Assembly (NCBI RefSeq): GCF_030848395.1
Contig: NZ_JAVDBT010000003.1
Location: 124,001-188,000, forward strand
From: Pseudogemmobacter lacusdianii
GTDB taxonomy: Bacteria > Pseudomonadota > Alphaproteobacteria > Rhodobacterales > Rhodobacteraceae
Direction: 5' to 3'
Length of the DNA: 64,000 bases
Under the pieces are notes generated by a model, which was not told where the DNA came from, ran no database searches, and saw nothing but the letters and a program-made list of their open reading frames with translations. Below are positions 16,859 to 25,550 of this stretch, one piece after another. Within the stretch, counting starts at the first letter, position 1. Each line of letters starts with the position of its first letter. A program made the position numbers and the translations under genes.

Positions 16859-17779
16859 ATGGCCCTGTTTCCCTTCCTCAAATCCTCTGCCGCCGCTCCG
16901 CAAGCTGCCACCGCCGAGGTCGAAGCCTTCCTGAAAGGCTATTCGATCGAGGTGATGCCGCGCACCGCCGAGAAGGTTGAAGATTTCCGCGCTTTGCTGC
17001 CCACCGGCACCCGCGTCTATATTGCCCATATCGAAGGCACGCCGATCGAAGATATGGTCGCCACCGCCAAGCGGATCGGCGATGAAGGCTTCTCCGTGAT
17101 GCCGCACTTCCCCGCGCGGATCATCAAAGACAAAGCCACGTTGGTCGATTGGGTTGGCCGTTATAAAGACGTGGGCGTCAATCAGGGCCTCCTTTTGGCC
17201 GGTGGCGTGGCGCAGCCGCATGGTGATTTCCACAGCTCGATGCAGCTTTTGGAAACCGGTGCTTTCGACGGGTTTGAGCGTCTGCACGTTGGCGGTCACC
17301 CCGAGGGCAACAAAGACATTGATCCCGATGGTTCGGATAAGATGGTGATGGAGGCCGCGCGCTGGAAATCCGCTTTCTCCGAGCGCACCGATGCCAAAAT
17401 GGCGATGGCAACGCAGTTCTGCTTTGAGGCGGGTCCGGTGATCGAATGGGTCAACCGTCTGCAAGCCGAAGGCATCAAACTTCCGGTGCATATCGGCGTG
17501 GCGGGCCCTGCGAAGCTGCAAACCTTGATCAAGTTCGCCATCGCTTGCGGCGTTGGCGCCTCGCTCAAAGTGCTGCAAAAGCGGGCATTGGATGTGACGA
17601 AGCTTCTTCTGCCCTACGAGCCGACCGAATTCATCACCGAGCTTGCTGCCCACAAAGCCGCCAATCCCGATTTCGGCATTGAGCAGGTGCATTTCTTCCC
17701 GCTTGGTGGCATCAAGACCAATGCCGAATGGGTCACCGCCAATGGCGGCACCTCGGGCAAGCCGGCAAAAGCCGCCTAA
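16859..17779 (+). CDS. metF: Methylenetetrahydrofolate reductase family protein
   Basis: 306 residues with a divergent MetF TIM barrel. Visible MetF-like features are an early Glu in the SIEVMPRTAEKVEDF strand, IAHIEGTPIEDMVATAKRIGDEGF, the LLLAGG strand and a late FFPLGGIKTNAEW. It should supply 5-methyl-THF (NAD(P)H, FAD) to the next gene, which moves the methyl to a corrinoid protein. SD AAGGAG just upstream. It is more divergent than housekeeping MetF, so substrate and electron donor are uncertain. It lies 40 bases after the small upstream gene. Confidence 0.8.
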   Translation: MALFPFLKSSAAAPQAATAEVEAFLKGYSIEVMPRTAEKVEDFRALLPTGTRVYIAHIEGTPIEDMVATAKRIGDEGFSVMPHFPARIIKDKATLVDWVGRYKDVGVNQGLLLAGGVAQPHGDFHSSMQLLETGAFDGFERLHVGGHPEGNKDIDPDGSDKMVMEAARWKSAFSERTDAKMAMATQFCFEAGPVIEWVNRLQAEGIKLPVHIGVAGPAKLQTLIKFAIACGVGASLKVLQKRALDVTKLLLPYEPTEFITELAAHKAANPDFGIEQVHFFPLGGIKTNAEWVTANGGTSGKPAKAA

Positions 17780-17816
17780 GACCACGTCGAAAGACCTTTA
17801 ACTTCAGGGATAACTG

Positions 17817-18797
17817 ATGACCCGTACTGTCATTGAATCAAAAACGAAAACCGTGGTCATCGGCTTTGACGAGCCCTTCTGCGTGATCGGTGAGCGGATC
17901 AACCCCACCGGCCGCAAGAAGCTGGCGGCCGAGCTGGAGGCTGGCAACTACGACACGGTGATCAAGGACGCGCTGGAGCAAGTGGCTTGCGGCGCGACCG
18001 TGCTCGACATCAACTCGGGCGCCGTTTTCACCAATAAAATGGCAACCGATCCGCGCTATGCCGACAACAACTTTGTCGAGCCGCCACTGATGAAAGCGCT
18101 GATCGAGATCGTTCAACAAACCGTTGACGTGCCTTTGTGTATCGACAGCTCGGTTCCGGGCGCTTTGGAAGCCGGTTTGATGGCATGCGAAGGCCGTCCG
18201 CTTCTGAACTCGGTCACCGGCGAAGAAGAGCGTCTGGAGCTCGTGCTGCCGCTGGTGAAGAAATACAACGTGCCGGTCGTGGCGATCTCGAACGATGACA
18301 CCGGCATCTCGCCCGATCCCGATGTCCGCTTTGCTGTGGCCAAGAAGATCGTTGAGCGTGCCGCCGATTTCGGCATCCCGGCGCATGATATCGTGGTCGA
18401 CCCGCTGGTGATGCCGGTGGGCGCGATGGCTTCGGCTGGCCAGCAGGTCTTTGCTTTGGTGCGCCGTCTGCGTGATGAGTTGGGCGTGAACACCACCTGT
18501 GGCGCCTCGAACATCTCCTTCGGTCTGCCGCACCGCCATGGCATCAACGGCGCCTTCCTGCCGATGGCGATTGGCGCTGGCATGACCTCGGCGATCATGA
18601 ACCCGGTGCGTCAGCAAGAGATGGAGGCGATCCGCGCCGCCAACTTCTTGATGAACCACGACGCCAATGGCGGCGAGTGGATCCGCTTTGCCAAGGTGCT
18701 GGAAGCTGTCGATGGTGGCCTGAGCTTTGCTGACGCCTCGGCAGCTGCCTCGCAAGCCGCTGGTGGCCGTCGTGGCGGCCGTCGCGGTCGCGGCTAA
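17817..18797 (+). CDS. Methyltetrahydrofolate:corrinoid methyltransferase (pterin-binding domain)
   Basis: 326-residue DHPS-like barrel corresponding to the pterin-binding domain of MetH. Key segments are GERINPTGRKKLAAEL, ATVLDINSGAV, CIDSSVPGALEAGL, LLNSVTGEEERL, VVAISNDDTGI, DIVVDPLVMPVGA and TTCGASNISFGLPHR. A stand-alone module like this transfers a methyl between methyl-THF and a separate corrinoid protein. In Rhodobacterales methionine synthase is reported to be split into separate polypeptides, and this would be the folate-binding one. The C-terminus is an odd Ala-rich stretch plus GGRRGGRRGRG. The operon ends at a strong terminator. Confidence 0.88.
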   Translation: MTRTVIESKTKTVVIGFDEPFCVIGERINPTGRKKLAAELEAGNYDTVIKDALEQVACGATVLDINSGAVFTNKMATDPRYADNNFVEPPLMKALIEIVQQTVDVPLCIDSSVPGALEAGLMACEGRPLLNSVTGEEERLELVLPLVKKYNVPVVAISNDDTGISPDPDVRFAVAKKIVERAADFGIPAHDIVVDPLVMPVGAMASAGQQVFALVRRLRDELGVNTTCGASNISFGLPHRHGINGAFLPMAIGAGMTSAIMNPVRQQEMEAIRAANFLMNHDANGGEWIRFAKVLEAVDGGLSFADASAAASQAAGGRRGGRRGRG

Positions 18798-18820
18798 GCG
18801 CTTCGGAAACGACGATCAGA

Positions 18821-18847
18821 AAGGCCGTCCTTCGGGGCGGCCTTTTT
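18821..18847 (+). terminator. Terminator of the one-carbon operon
   Basis: Ten-bp stem (18821-18830 with 18835-18844, one G-T pair), UUCG tetraloop and TTTTT. Confidence 0.9.
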
Positions 18848-18856
18848 CTTAGGCGC

Positions 18857-19564
18857 TTAACCTTCAGCAATCAGGCGCAGGCTGGCCGCGCGGGCGGGTG
18901 GCACCTTGTCCACCTCAACGCAAGTGAAGACATGAAGCGTGTCCAAGCTGCGGTCGACAACAGCATGATCACTGACCCAGCCGCCCATGGTGAGGTAGGT
19001 TCGCAAAAGCGGTGGTAGCGCGCTTAAAGCGGTGCGTTGATCCGCTGCCGGGCCAGCAAGCGCAGGGTAATCCACCACTTCCTCCGCCTTGCGGCCCGGC
19101 AGATGCTCAGGCGGACCAATGTGCCGCGCCGCCAGCAGTGACAGTCCCGCCCGGTGCCGCTCCCACTCAGCGCCGCGAAAGGAGCTGCAACCAACGATCA
19201 GACCCGCCTGCCCTTCATCCACCAGCCGCGTCATCGCCCCCCAAGCCAGCCGCAGCACATCGGGATGCACTCCGCCCGGGGCAAGGCAGAACCGCCCCAT
19301 CTCGGCAATGGGCCGCGCATAGCCGGCCAAGGGGGCGACATCGTAGAACCGCGCCGCATAGCCCTGCGCCAACCCGGCGCCCCAGCCAAAGAGCATCACC
19401 CGGTAATAGGCCAGAAGACCCGCCGCTCCTTCGACCATCACATGCGCCGACAAAGCGTCTTGGGCATCCTCTTCAGCCGCGCGATCCTGCCGTGGAAAGG
19501 CGGCACGGCGAAACGCCATCACCTGTGCCAGATCCTCTGGCCCCTTAGCCAGCCGCGCCACCAT
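18857..19564 (-). CDS. OlsB-like acyl-ACP-dependent N-acyltransferase
   Basis: 235 residues from ATG 19564. The GNAT-like fold matches L-ornithine N-alpha-acyltransferases: an early FRRAAFPR region, [13 protein letters not shown], the hallmark AEMGRFCL and [12 protein letters not shown]. OlsB makes lyso-ornithine lipid from ornithine and 3-hydroxyacyl-ACP. Its usual partner olsA, the second acyltransferase, is not adjacent, so ornithine lipid synthesis would need an unlinked olsA. It is divergent from msrB. Confidence 0.75.
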   Translation of the reverse strand: MVARLAKGPEDLAQVMAFRRAAFPRQDRAAEEDAQDALSAHVMVEGAAGLLAYYRVMLFGWGAGLAQGYAARFYDVAPLAGYARPIAEMGRFCLAPGGVHPDVLRLAWGAMTRLVDEGQAGLIVGCSSFRGAEWERHRAGLSLLAARHIGPPEHLPGRKAEEVVDYPALAGPAADQRTALSALPPLLRTYLTMGGWVSDHAVVDRSLDTLHVFTCVEVDKVPPARAASLRLIAEG

Positions 19565-19646
19565 TCCGCCCCGCGCCAAAGGTCTCACATCTTTTCCCCC
19601 GCAGCTCTCTGCCCTATCTATGGCACAAGGCCACGAAAGGTGCAGC

Positions 19647-20042
19647 ATGGACAAGATCGAGAAAACCGAAGCCGAATGGCTGGCCCAATTGGGCGAGGCC
19701 GCCTTCCGCGTTACCCGCCAACATGGCACCGAGCGCGCCTTTTCGCACCCGGGCTTTCCGAAAGTGCCGGGCACTTACTTCTGCGTCGGCTGCGGCGCGC
19801 CGGTCTTTGACCAAGAGACCAAGTTCGAATCTGGCTGCGGCTGGCCAAGTTTTTACGCCCCCATCGCCCCGGACGCGGTTGAGGAAGAGGTCGACCGCAG
19901 CCATTTCATGGTGCGCACGGAAGTGCATTGCCCACGCTGTGATGCGCATCTGGGCCATGTCTTTCCCGATGGCCCTCCGCCCACGGGCCTGCGCTATTGC
20001 ATCAATGGCGTGGCTTTGCGTTTTGAACCGGATGCCGAATAA
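19647..20042 (+). CDS. msrB: Peptide-methionine (R)-S-oxide reductase MsrB
   Basis: Reduces methionine-R-sulfoxide in proteins. 131 residues from ATG 19647, the whole-domain length. Zinc ligands are C46/C49 (CVGC) and C95/C98 (CPRC); resolving Cys candidate C64 lies in SGCGWPSF; catalytic Cys C118 lies in [11 protein letters not shown]. No signal peptide, so it is cytosolic. Monocistronic with a shared bidirectional terminator. Confidence 0.96.
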   Translation: MDKIEKTEAEWLAQLGEAAFRVTRQHGTERAFSHPGFPKVPGTYFCVGCGAPVFDQETKFESGCGWPSFYAPIAPDAVEEEVDRSHFMVRTEVHCPRCDAHLGHVFPDGPPPTGLRYCINGVALRFEPDAE

Positions 20043-20061
20043 GCCAGCGACATGACAAAAG

Positions 20062-20097
20062 AAAACCCCCGGCCGCTTTCGCGCGCCGGGGGTTTTT
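20062..20097. terminator. Bidirectional terminator between msrB and bamE
   Basis: A 12-bp perfect stem (AAAACCCCCGGC, 20062-20073, with 20085-20096) flanked by A on the left and T on the right, so it works for both convergent genes. Confidence 0.9.
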
Positions 20098-20114
20098 CGT
20101 CTCGTAAGCCGCGA

Positions 20115-20588
20115 TCACTCTTTGAAGAGATCAGAGGCTTGGATGCGGCCGAAGTTCGACAGCAATTGGCGAATGAAGCCGATGCCTTGAATGTTGGTCT
20201 CGGTGATGCGGCGCGAGATTGGCACCACACGGCCATCTTGCAGCCCGTAACGGCCAATATTGCTGACCGTGCCCGATTGGTTAAAGGTCACAGCGACAAC
20301 CTGCCGATCGGTCTCGACCGGCTCGCGCGGGCCAACATGCTCAAACCGGCTTTGGACGTAGAACCAGCCTTCATCATTCAGCACACCTTGCGCCGACGGG
20401 CGGCCGATCTTCTGCGCCACCGTCTCGCGGTTGTCCTTGCCGATCTCAATCTGGGCGAGTTCGGACTCAGCGGGCACATAACCGTGGTTGCGGGTGATCG
20501 TGGCGCAAGCCGCCAGCGCCAAGCAGCACAGGCCAATCATCGCCCGCGCCATAAAGCGCCCCCCAGCCGTCATCGAGTTCACTGCCAT
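20115..20588 (-). CDS. bamE: Outer membrane assembly lipoprotein BamE (SmpA/OmlA)
   Basis: BAM-complex lipoprotein that helps insert beta-barrel proteins. It has a lipobox LALAAC and then the SmpA domain (IEIGKDNRETVAQKIGRPSAQGV, WFYVQSRFEHVGPREP, VVAVTFNQSGTVSNIGRYGLQDG). Several ATGs precede the lipobox: 20588 (AGGGG five bases upstream, used here), 20573 and 20552 (after GGGGGG). Any of them gives a workable lipoprotein signal. Monocistronic. Confidence 0.92.
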   Translation of the reverse strand: MAVNSMTAGGRFMARAMIGLCCLALAACATITRNHGYVPAESELAQIEIGKDNRETVAQKIGRPSAQGVLNDEGWFYVQSRFEHVGPREPVETDRQVVAVTFNQSGTVSNIGRYGLQDGRVVPISRRITETNIQGIGFIRQLLSNFGRIQASDLFKE

Positions 20589-20918
20589 CACCGCCCCTAA
20601 ATATCCGCGCTTGGCACTGGCTTGGCACTTTTGCTTTGGCCAAACTTCGCCATGCAAGCGCTGGCCTGCAATTGTCTCTTGCGACTTGGGATAACAGATT
20701 GAGCGGCCTTAATTCAAGGACGACAAAGCAAGCGGCCTCGGACTTGCGCAGAGAGAAATTCCGGGGATGCGCTGCTAGCGCCGTGCAGTACCGGGGACTA
20801 TACTGGCCCTCTTGGCCTTGACACCGCGGGGCATGCCTGCCACCGCAGGACCAAGAGTGGATGCCAAAGGCGCAAAGGCGCGCCCCATCGGCTTTGTGCA
20901 AGTGGTAACGGACAGAAG
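20589..20918. other. 330-base divergent promoter region of bamE and DUF177
   Basis: It holds CTTGGCACT twice (20610-20618 and 20621-20629, 11 bases apart) just upstream of bamE, an otherwise AT-richer central part, and no credible gene. The right half should contain the promoter of the DUF177-rpmF operon. Confidence 0.45.
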
Positions 20919-21464
20919 ATGACCGAAAAAGACCCGACCCGTTTTCGCAGCGCGACGCTTTCGCATCGCAAGGTCACGCGCTTTCGATTGGTGCCCGATG
21001 CCGCGACCCGCAAAGAGCTGGCTCAGTCGCTGGATCTGATTGATCTGCCCGAGGCCAGCCTTGAAGGTGAGATCGCTCCCACCGGCAAAGCCGACTTCAT
21101 CTTGAAGGCTCAGCTTTTAGCCCATGCCGTGCAATCTTGCGTGATCAGCCTGAAGCCGGTGCAATCGCGGATCGATGAGCCCATCGCCCGGCACTATCTG
21201 GCGGATTACGAGACCCCCGAAGAGGATGAGATCGAGATCTCGGAGGATGACAACTCTGAACCCCTGCCTGAGGTGATTGACCTGGTCGAGGTTCTGCGCG
21301 AGTCGCTGGCACTGGCGCTGCCGCCTTATCCGCGCGCCAAAGGCGCCGAGCTGGGACAAGCGGTTTTTGCCCCCGAAGGCGCCACGCCTTTGCGCGATGA
21401 AGACCTGCGTCCTTTTGCCGGTCTGGCCGCTTTGGTAAAGAAGGATAGCGCCGAAGATGAATAA
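20919..21464 (+). CDS. DUF177 (YceD) protein
   Basis: 181 residues, acidic. The middle segment ADFILKAQLLAHAVQSCVISLKPVQSRIDEPI is typical of DUF177, and the acidic stretch (EEDEIEISEDDNSEPLPEVIDLVEVL) and C-terminal FAGLAALVK match too. YceD is linked to 23S rRNA/large ribosomal subunit accumulation and almost always precedes rpmF, as here. In this family the N-terminal Cys pair is often lost; one Cys remains. Confidence 0.92.
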   Translation: MTEKDPTRFRSATLSHRKVTRFRLVPDAATRKELAQSLDLIDLPEASLEGEIAPTGKADFILKAQLLAHAVQSCVISLKPVQSRIDEPIARHYLADYETPEEDEIEISEDDNSEPLPEVIDLVEVLRESLALALPPYPRAKGAELGQAVFAPEGATPLRDEDLRPFAGLAALVKKDSAEDE

Positions 21465-21621
21465 CCGCTCTTGCGGTTGCATTTAGGGGCTTGCACCCGG
21501 CCGGAATGCGACTATGTTCCGCGCTTCAATAAGCCTGTGTTTCGGTCATGGGCCGTATTGGTCTAAACTACCGAAACGCAAACGAAAACCGGGGCCTGTC
21601 CCCACTACCCGAGGTCGTGAC

Positions 21622-21828
21622 ATGGCAGTCCCGCAGAATCGCACCACCAAATCCCGCCGCAATATGCGTCGTTCGCATGATGCGCTTGTCGCCGGCAACC
21701 CGGCTGATTGCCCGAACTGCGGCGAGCAAAAGCGCCCGCACCACGTTTGCGGCGCTTGCGGTCACTATGACTCGCGTGAAGTCGTGGCAGCAGCCAAAGC
21801 CGTCGACATCGACGAGGACGCGGCGTAA
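21622..21828 (+). CDS. rpmF: 50S ribosomal protein L32
   Basis: 68 residues from ATG 21622 (GAGGT upstream). It has a basic N-terminus ([22 protein letters not shown]) and the four-Cys zinc ribbon CPNCG...CGACG, i.e. the zinc-binding form. It lies in the conserved order DUF177-rpmF-plsX-fabH. Confidence 0.97.
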   Translation: MAVPQNRTTKSRRNMRRSHDALVAGNPADCPNCGEQKRPHHVCGACGHYDSREVVAAAKAVDIDEDAA

Positions 21829-21849
21829 GCCGCGCCTAAGCACGTCGTC

Positions 21850-22989
21850 ATGGTAGACGGACTGCAACTTCCGCGGACCTCTGACGGCACGCCTATTGTC
21901 ATTTCGGTCGACGCTATGGGCGGAGACCTGGGGCCGGCAGCTGTGGTTGCCGGTCTTGCCCTTTCCGCCGCCGCCCTTCCCGATGTGCGCTTCGTGCTGC
22001 ACGGGGATGAGGCGCAGCTGAAGCCGCTTATGGCCCGCCATCCTGAGCTTGCCGCCCATGTCGCCTTGCGCCACGCCGCGCGCGTTGTCTCGATGGAAGA
22101 CAAGCCCAGCCAGATCATGCGTCACGGTCAAGGCACCTCGATGTGGGGCGCGATTGATTCTTTGCGCGATGGTGAGGCGGGAGCGGCCGTCTCCTGCGGC
22201 AATACCGGCGCTTTGATGGCGGTCTCAATGCTGCGGCTGCGCAAGCTGCCGGGCGTCAACCGCCCTGCCATTGCTTGCCTCTGGCCCTCGCGCAGCCCCT
22301 CGGGGTTCAACGTCATGCTGGACGTGGGCGCGGATGTAAAAGCCGATCCCAAGGATCTTTTGCAATATGCCGTGATGGGGGCAAGCTATGCCCGCAACGG
22401 CATGGCGACCAAGCGGCCGCGCGTTGGGCTTTTGAACGTCGGCACTGAAGAACACAAAGGCCGGGCCGAGCTGAAAGAGGCCTCGGATCTTCTGGCCGCG
22501 CAAGCTGCGGCGGGCGATTACGACTATCTTGGCTTTGTCGAAGGCTCTGACATCCCGTCGGACCGGGTGGATGTGATCGTAACGGATGGCTTCACCGGCA
22601 ATGTCGCGCTGAAGACCGGCGAAGGCACCGCCAAGCTGATCTCGGGCATCATGCGTGAAGAGCTGGGCCGGGGCCTGCTAAGCCGCATCGGCGCTTTGTT
22701 CTCGATGCGCTCGCTGAACCGGCTGAAGCTGCGGATGGACCCGCGCCGGGTGAATGGCGGGGTGTTCTTGGGCCTCAACGGCGTTGTGGTGAAATCCCAC
22801 GGCTCAGCCGATGCCACCGGCATTTCTGCCGCAATCAGCCTTGCCGCTCAGCTGGCCACCGCGCGTTTCCATGAGCGTCTGGCCGCACGGGTTGCATCCG
22901 CTGGCAGCACAACGCAGAATGATACTGCGATAATTTCCGGCGACCAGACGGGCGCCCAGACGGGACAAGGGAGCGATCCAACCCAATGA
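21850..22989 (+). CDS. plsX: Phosphate acyltransferase PlsX
   Basis: Makes acyl-phosphate from acyl-ACP for the PlsY route to lysophosphatidate. 379 residues with the family segments VDAMGGDLGP, GNTGALMA, RPAIACLWP, LLNVGTEEHKG and VIVTDGFTGNVALKT. The stop overlaps the fabH start by 4 bases. The C-terminal 25 residues (Thr/Gln/Gly-rich) extend past the usual fold. Confidence 0.96.
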   Translation: MVDGLQLPRTSDGTPIVISVDAMGGDLGPAAVVAGLALSAAALPDVRFVLHGDEAQLKPLMARHPELAAHVALRHAARVVSMEDKPSQIMRHGQGTSMWGAIDSLRDGEAGAAVSCGNTGALMAVSMLRLRKLPGVNRPAIACLWPSRSPSGFNVMLDVGADVKADPKDLLQYAVMGASYARNGMATKRPRVGLLNVGTEEHKGRAELKEASDLLAAQAAAGDYDYLGFVEGSDIPSDRVDVIVTDGFTGNVALKTGEGTAKLISGIMREELGRGLLSRIGALFSMRSLNRLKLRMDPRRVNGGVFLGLNGVVVKSHGSADATGISAAISLAAQLATARFHERLAARVASAGSTTQNDTAIISGDQTGAQTGQGSDPTQ

Positions 22990-23957
22990 CCACACGCGCC
23001 ATTGTCAGGGGTGTCGGGCACTACCTTCCCGAACGGATCGTTCCGAACGCCGAGTTTGAAAAGACCATCGAGACCAGCGATGAATGGATCCGCTCGCGCT
23101 CGGGCATCGAGCGGCGGCATTTCGTGGCCGAAGGTCAGACCACGTCGCAAATTGCCAGCTTGGCCGCAAAGGCCGCTTTGGCCGATGCGGGGTTTGCCGC
23201 CGATGACATTGATCTGATCATCGTCGCCACCTCGACCCCGGATCTGACCTTCCCTTCCGTCGCCACGATGGTGCAGGCCGAACTTGGCATGACCAAGGGC
23301 TTTGCCTTTGATGTGCAAGCGGTTTGCGCCGGTTTCGTCTTTGCTTTGGCCAATGCCAATGCGCTGATCCTGTCCGGTCAAGCCAAGCGCGCCCTGGTGA
23401 TCGGGGCCGAGACCTTCAGCCGGCTGATGGACTGGAACGACCGTTCCACTTGCGTGTTGTTCGGCGATGGCGCTGGCGCTTTGGTGCTTGAGGCTGGCGA
23501 AGGCGCTGGCACCAATGCGGATCGCGGCGTTCTGGCCACCGATCTCAACTCGGACGGGCGTCACAAATCGATCCTTTATGTCGATGGCGGCACCTCGACC
23601 GGCACCACCGGCCATCTGCGGATGGAGGGCAAAGAGGTCTTCCGTCACGCGGTTGAAAAGCTGGCCGAGACGGCCCATGCCGCTTTGGACAAGCTTGGGA
23701 TGACCGGCGACGATGTCGATTGGATCGTGCCGCATCAGGCCAATATCCGCATCATCCAAGGCACTGCCAAGCGCATGAACGTGCCAATGGAGCGTGTTGT
23801 TGTGACCGTGCAAGACCACGGCAACACCTCGGCCGCCTCGATCCCACTGGCTCTGTCGGTTGGCAAAGCGCGCGGCCAGATCAAAGAGGGCGATCTGGTC
23901 GTCACCGAAGCCATCGGTGGGGGTCTGGCATGGGGCTCGGTTGTGCTGCGCTGGTAA
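22986..23957 (+). CDS. fabH: Beta-ketoacyl-ACP synthase III FabH
   Basis: Starts fatty acid synthesis by condensing acetyl-CoA with malonyl-ACP. 323 residues. The catalytic triad is visible: Cys in AVCAGFVFAL (about 112), His in VPHQANIRI (about 250) and Asn in HGNTSAAS (about 280). Coupled to plsX, so initiation of fatty acid and of phospholipid synthesis share an operon. Confidence 0.97.
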   Translation: MTTRAIVRGVGHYLPERIVPNAEFEKTIETSDEWIRSRSGIERRHFVAEGQTTSQIASLAAKAALADAGFAADDIDLIIVATSTPDLTFPSVATMVQAELGMTKGFAFDVQAVCAGFVFALANANALILSGQAKRALVIGAETFSRLMDWNDRSTCVLFGDGAGALVLEAGEGAGTNADRGVLATDLNSDGRHKSILYVDGGTSTGTTGHLRMEGKEVFRHAVEKLAETAHAALDKLGMTGDDVDWIVPHQANIRIIQGTAKRMNVPMERVVVTVQDHGNTSAASIPLALSVGKARGQIKEGDLVVTEAIGGGLAWGSVVLRW

Positions 23958-24000
23958 GGCTTTCGCCCTTACATGAAATGCGCGCTGCAAGTGGTTGATA

Positions 24001-24030
24001 TTGACAAGGCAATTCCTTCCGCCGCATCCT
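24001..24030 (+). promoter_or_regulatory. Putative promoter of ihfA
   Basis: Perfect -35 TTGACA at 24001-24006, with a weak -10 (CATCCT, 24025-24030, 18-base spacing). It lies 30 bases before the ihfA ATG, suggesting ihfA-merR can be transcribed separately from the plsX operon. Confidence 0.4.
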
Positions 24031-24059
24031 AGGCCACACAACAGATGTAGGGGTTAGAG

Positions 24060-24362
24060 ATGAGCGAGAAGACTCTGACGCGGATGGACCTCTCTGAGGC
24101 AGTCTTTCGCGAAGTTGGACTAAGCCGCAATGAATCTGCCAACCTTGTCGAGGCCGTGCTTCAGCACATGTCCGACGCTTTGGCAGCCGGTGAGACCGTG
24201 AAAATCTCGTCCTTCGGCACCTTTGCCGTGCGGGCGAAATCGGCCCGTGTGGGTCGCAATCCAAAAACCGGGGACGAGGTTCCGATCTCGCCGCGCCGGG
24301 TGCTGTCGTTCCGCCCTTCGCATCTGATGAAGGATCGCGTTGCGGCGGGGAAAAAGAAGTAA
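24060..24362 (+). CDS. ihfA: Integration host factor subunit alpha
   Basis: 100-residue HU/IHF-type DNA-bending protein. It starts [25 protein letters not shown] and has [20 protein letters not shown] with the intercalating Pro in RNPKTG, and the IHF-alpha-like end [20 protein letters not shown]. Followed after 6 bases by merR, a standard alphaproteobacterial pair. Confidence 0.95.
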   Translation: MSEKTLTRMDLSEAVFREVGLSRNESANLVEAVLQHMSDALAAGETVKISSFGTFAVRAKSARVGRNPKTGDEVPISPRRVLSFRPSHLMKDRVAAGKKK

Positions 24363-24368
24363 GGACTG

Positions 24369-25331
24369 ATGGACAAGTCGCCGGAGGCCTTTCGGACCAT
24401 CTCTGAGGTGGCCGAGGCGCTTGAAACCCCAGCGCATGTGTTGCGCTTTTGGGAAAGTCGTTTTCCGCAGATCAAGCCGGTGAAACGTGCCGGAGGTCGG
24501 CGTTACTATCGCCCTGCGGATATCGCTTTGTTAAGCGGTATCAAGCGGTTACTCCATGATGACGGAATGACAATCCGGGGCGTGCAGAAGATCTTGCGCG
24601 AGCAAGGTGTTCGGCACGTCTCTGGCATTGCCATCGAAGCCGAAGCCGATGCGCAGGCTTTGGAGCAGGCACTCTCGGGCCGCTATAGCGCGCAGGCCCC
24701 TTCCGGTTTGGGCTTTGAGGCTGCCCCGCTGGAAGAGCGTGGCGTTGTGCTGCCCTTCCTGCCGACGGAACCCGCCAGTTCTGTTGCAGCCGAAGCTGAC
24801 CTGCCTGAAACGGAAGCGCCCGGCGAAATTCTTGTGGAAGCGCCTGAGATGACCACGCAAGACCCGACTGAACAAAGCCTGACCGTGCAAGAACGCACCA
24901 GGCCCGACACCGCCCCTGCCGGCGATGAGGCTGAGGCGGTTTCTGATCTTCTGTCCGCAGGCCTGCCCGACCACCCGGCAAAGGCTTCTGAACCCGACGA
25001 TGCCGAGAGTGCAGCCGAAGATCCGGTCATGGCTGCGCCCGAATCGGCGCCCTTCGCGGCTGATCTTTTTGCTGCAGCCCCCGTTGCAGCACCGCCTGTG
25101 CCAGAATTGCCGGCCGCTGAGGCTCCTGAACAAGCAAAAGCGCCTCAGCCCAGTGTGGTATCCGAATCGACGATCGAGCTTGGCCCTGATGAAGACACCG
25201 CCACCTTGGCCGCACGGCTCCGCGCCCTGCCCCGCGGTGCCTTTCAGGACCGCCAAGAGGCGCTCTTGGCCCTTGCTCACCGTATCGCAGCCCTGCGCGC
25301 CAGCATGGGCGCACCCACTTCGCACAATTGA
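24369..25331 (+). CDS. MerR-family transcriptional regulator with long acidic tail
   Basis: 320 residues. Residues about 7-75 are a MerR winged HTH ([57 protein letters not shown]). About 190 residues of low-complexity Ala/Pro/Glu follow, and a short basic helical segment at the end ([30 protein letters not shown]) looks conserved. No metal-binding Cys pattern is visible, so this is not a metal sensor of the classical type. The target is unknown; the constant linkage to ihfA suggests a housekeeping role. Confidence 0.85.
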   Translation: MDKSPEAFRTISEVAEALETPAHVLRFWESRFPQIKPVKRAGGRRYYRPADIALLSGIKRLLHDDGMTIRGVQKILREQGVRHVSGIAIEAEADAQALEQALSGRYSAQAPSGLGFEAAPLEERGVVLPFLPTEPASSVAAEADLPETEAPGEILVEAPEMTTQDPTEQSLTVQERTRPDTAPAGDEAEAVSDLLSAGLPDHPAKASEPDDAESAAEDPVMAAPESAPFAADLFAAAPVAAPPVPELPAAEAPEQAKAPQPSVVSESTIELGPDEDTATLAARLRALPRGAFQDRQEALLALAHRIAALRASMGAPTSHN

Positions 25332-25405
25332 TGCGAAGATACGGGCACTAAAGGTGTTTTTCCCGCTTGCCCCCGCCCGGAAAACCGCTAAACAGCCCTC
25401 ACGGT

Positions 25406-25483
25406 CGGGCCGTAGCGCAGCCTGGTTAGCGCGTCCGTCTGGGGGGCGGAAGGTCGAGAGTTCGAATCTCTCCGGCCCGACCA
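25406..25483 (+). tRNA. tRNA-Pro (anticodon GGG)
   Basis: The 7-bp acceptor CGGGCCG (25406-25412) pairs with 25473-25479. D arm GCGC/GCGC, anticodon loop CTGGGGG giving anticodon GGG, T arm GAGAG/CTCTC with loop TTCGAAT, discriminator A and genome-encoded CCA (25481-25483). All arms close by eye. It reads CCC/CCU proline codons. Confidence 0.97.
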
Positions 25484-25487
25484 CTGT

Positions 25488-25524
25488 AAAACCGCCCGCC
25501 TGTTCATCAGGACGGGCGGTTTTT
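25488..25524 (+). terminator. Terminator after tRNA-Pro
   Basis: AAAACCGCCCG (25488-25498) pairs with 25513-25523 and ends in T's. The loop contains a second small stem CCTG/CAGG. It starts 5 bases after the tRNA and ends only 26 bases before the dcd start. Confidence 0.85.
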
Positions 25525-25550
25525 CATTTCAACCGAAGGGGTTGGCACTT

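Noticed and set aside
19820-19840. TTCGAATC resembling a tRNA T-loop
   Set aside because: It lies inside msrB and no acceptor or anticodon arm can be built.
20610-20640. Sigma-54 promoter (TGGCAC with downstream TTGC)
   Set aside because: The GG and GC elements are not 10 bases apart in any register.
25406-25483. tRNA-Pro as an integration site
   Set aside because: No integrase or repeated tRNA 3' end was seen downstream; dcd follows directly.
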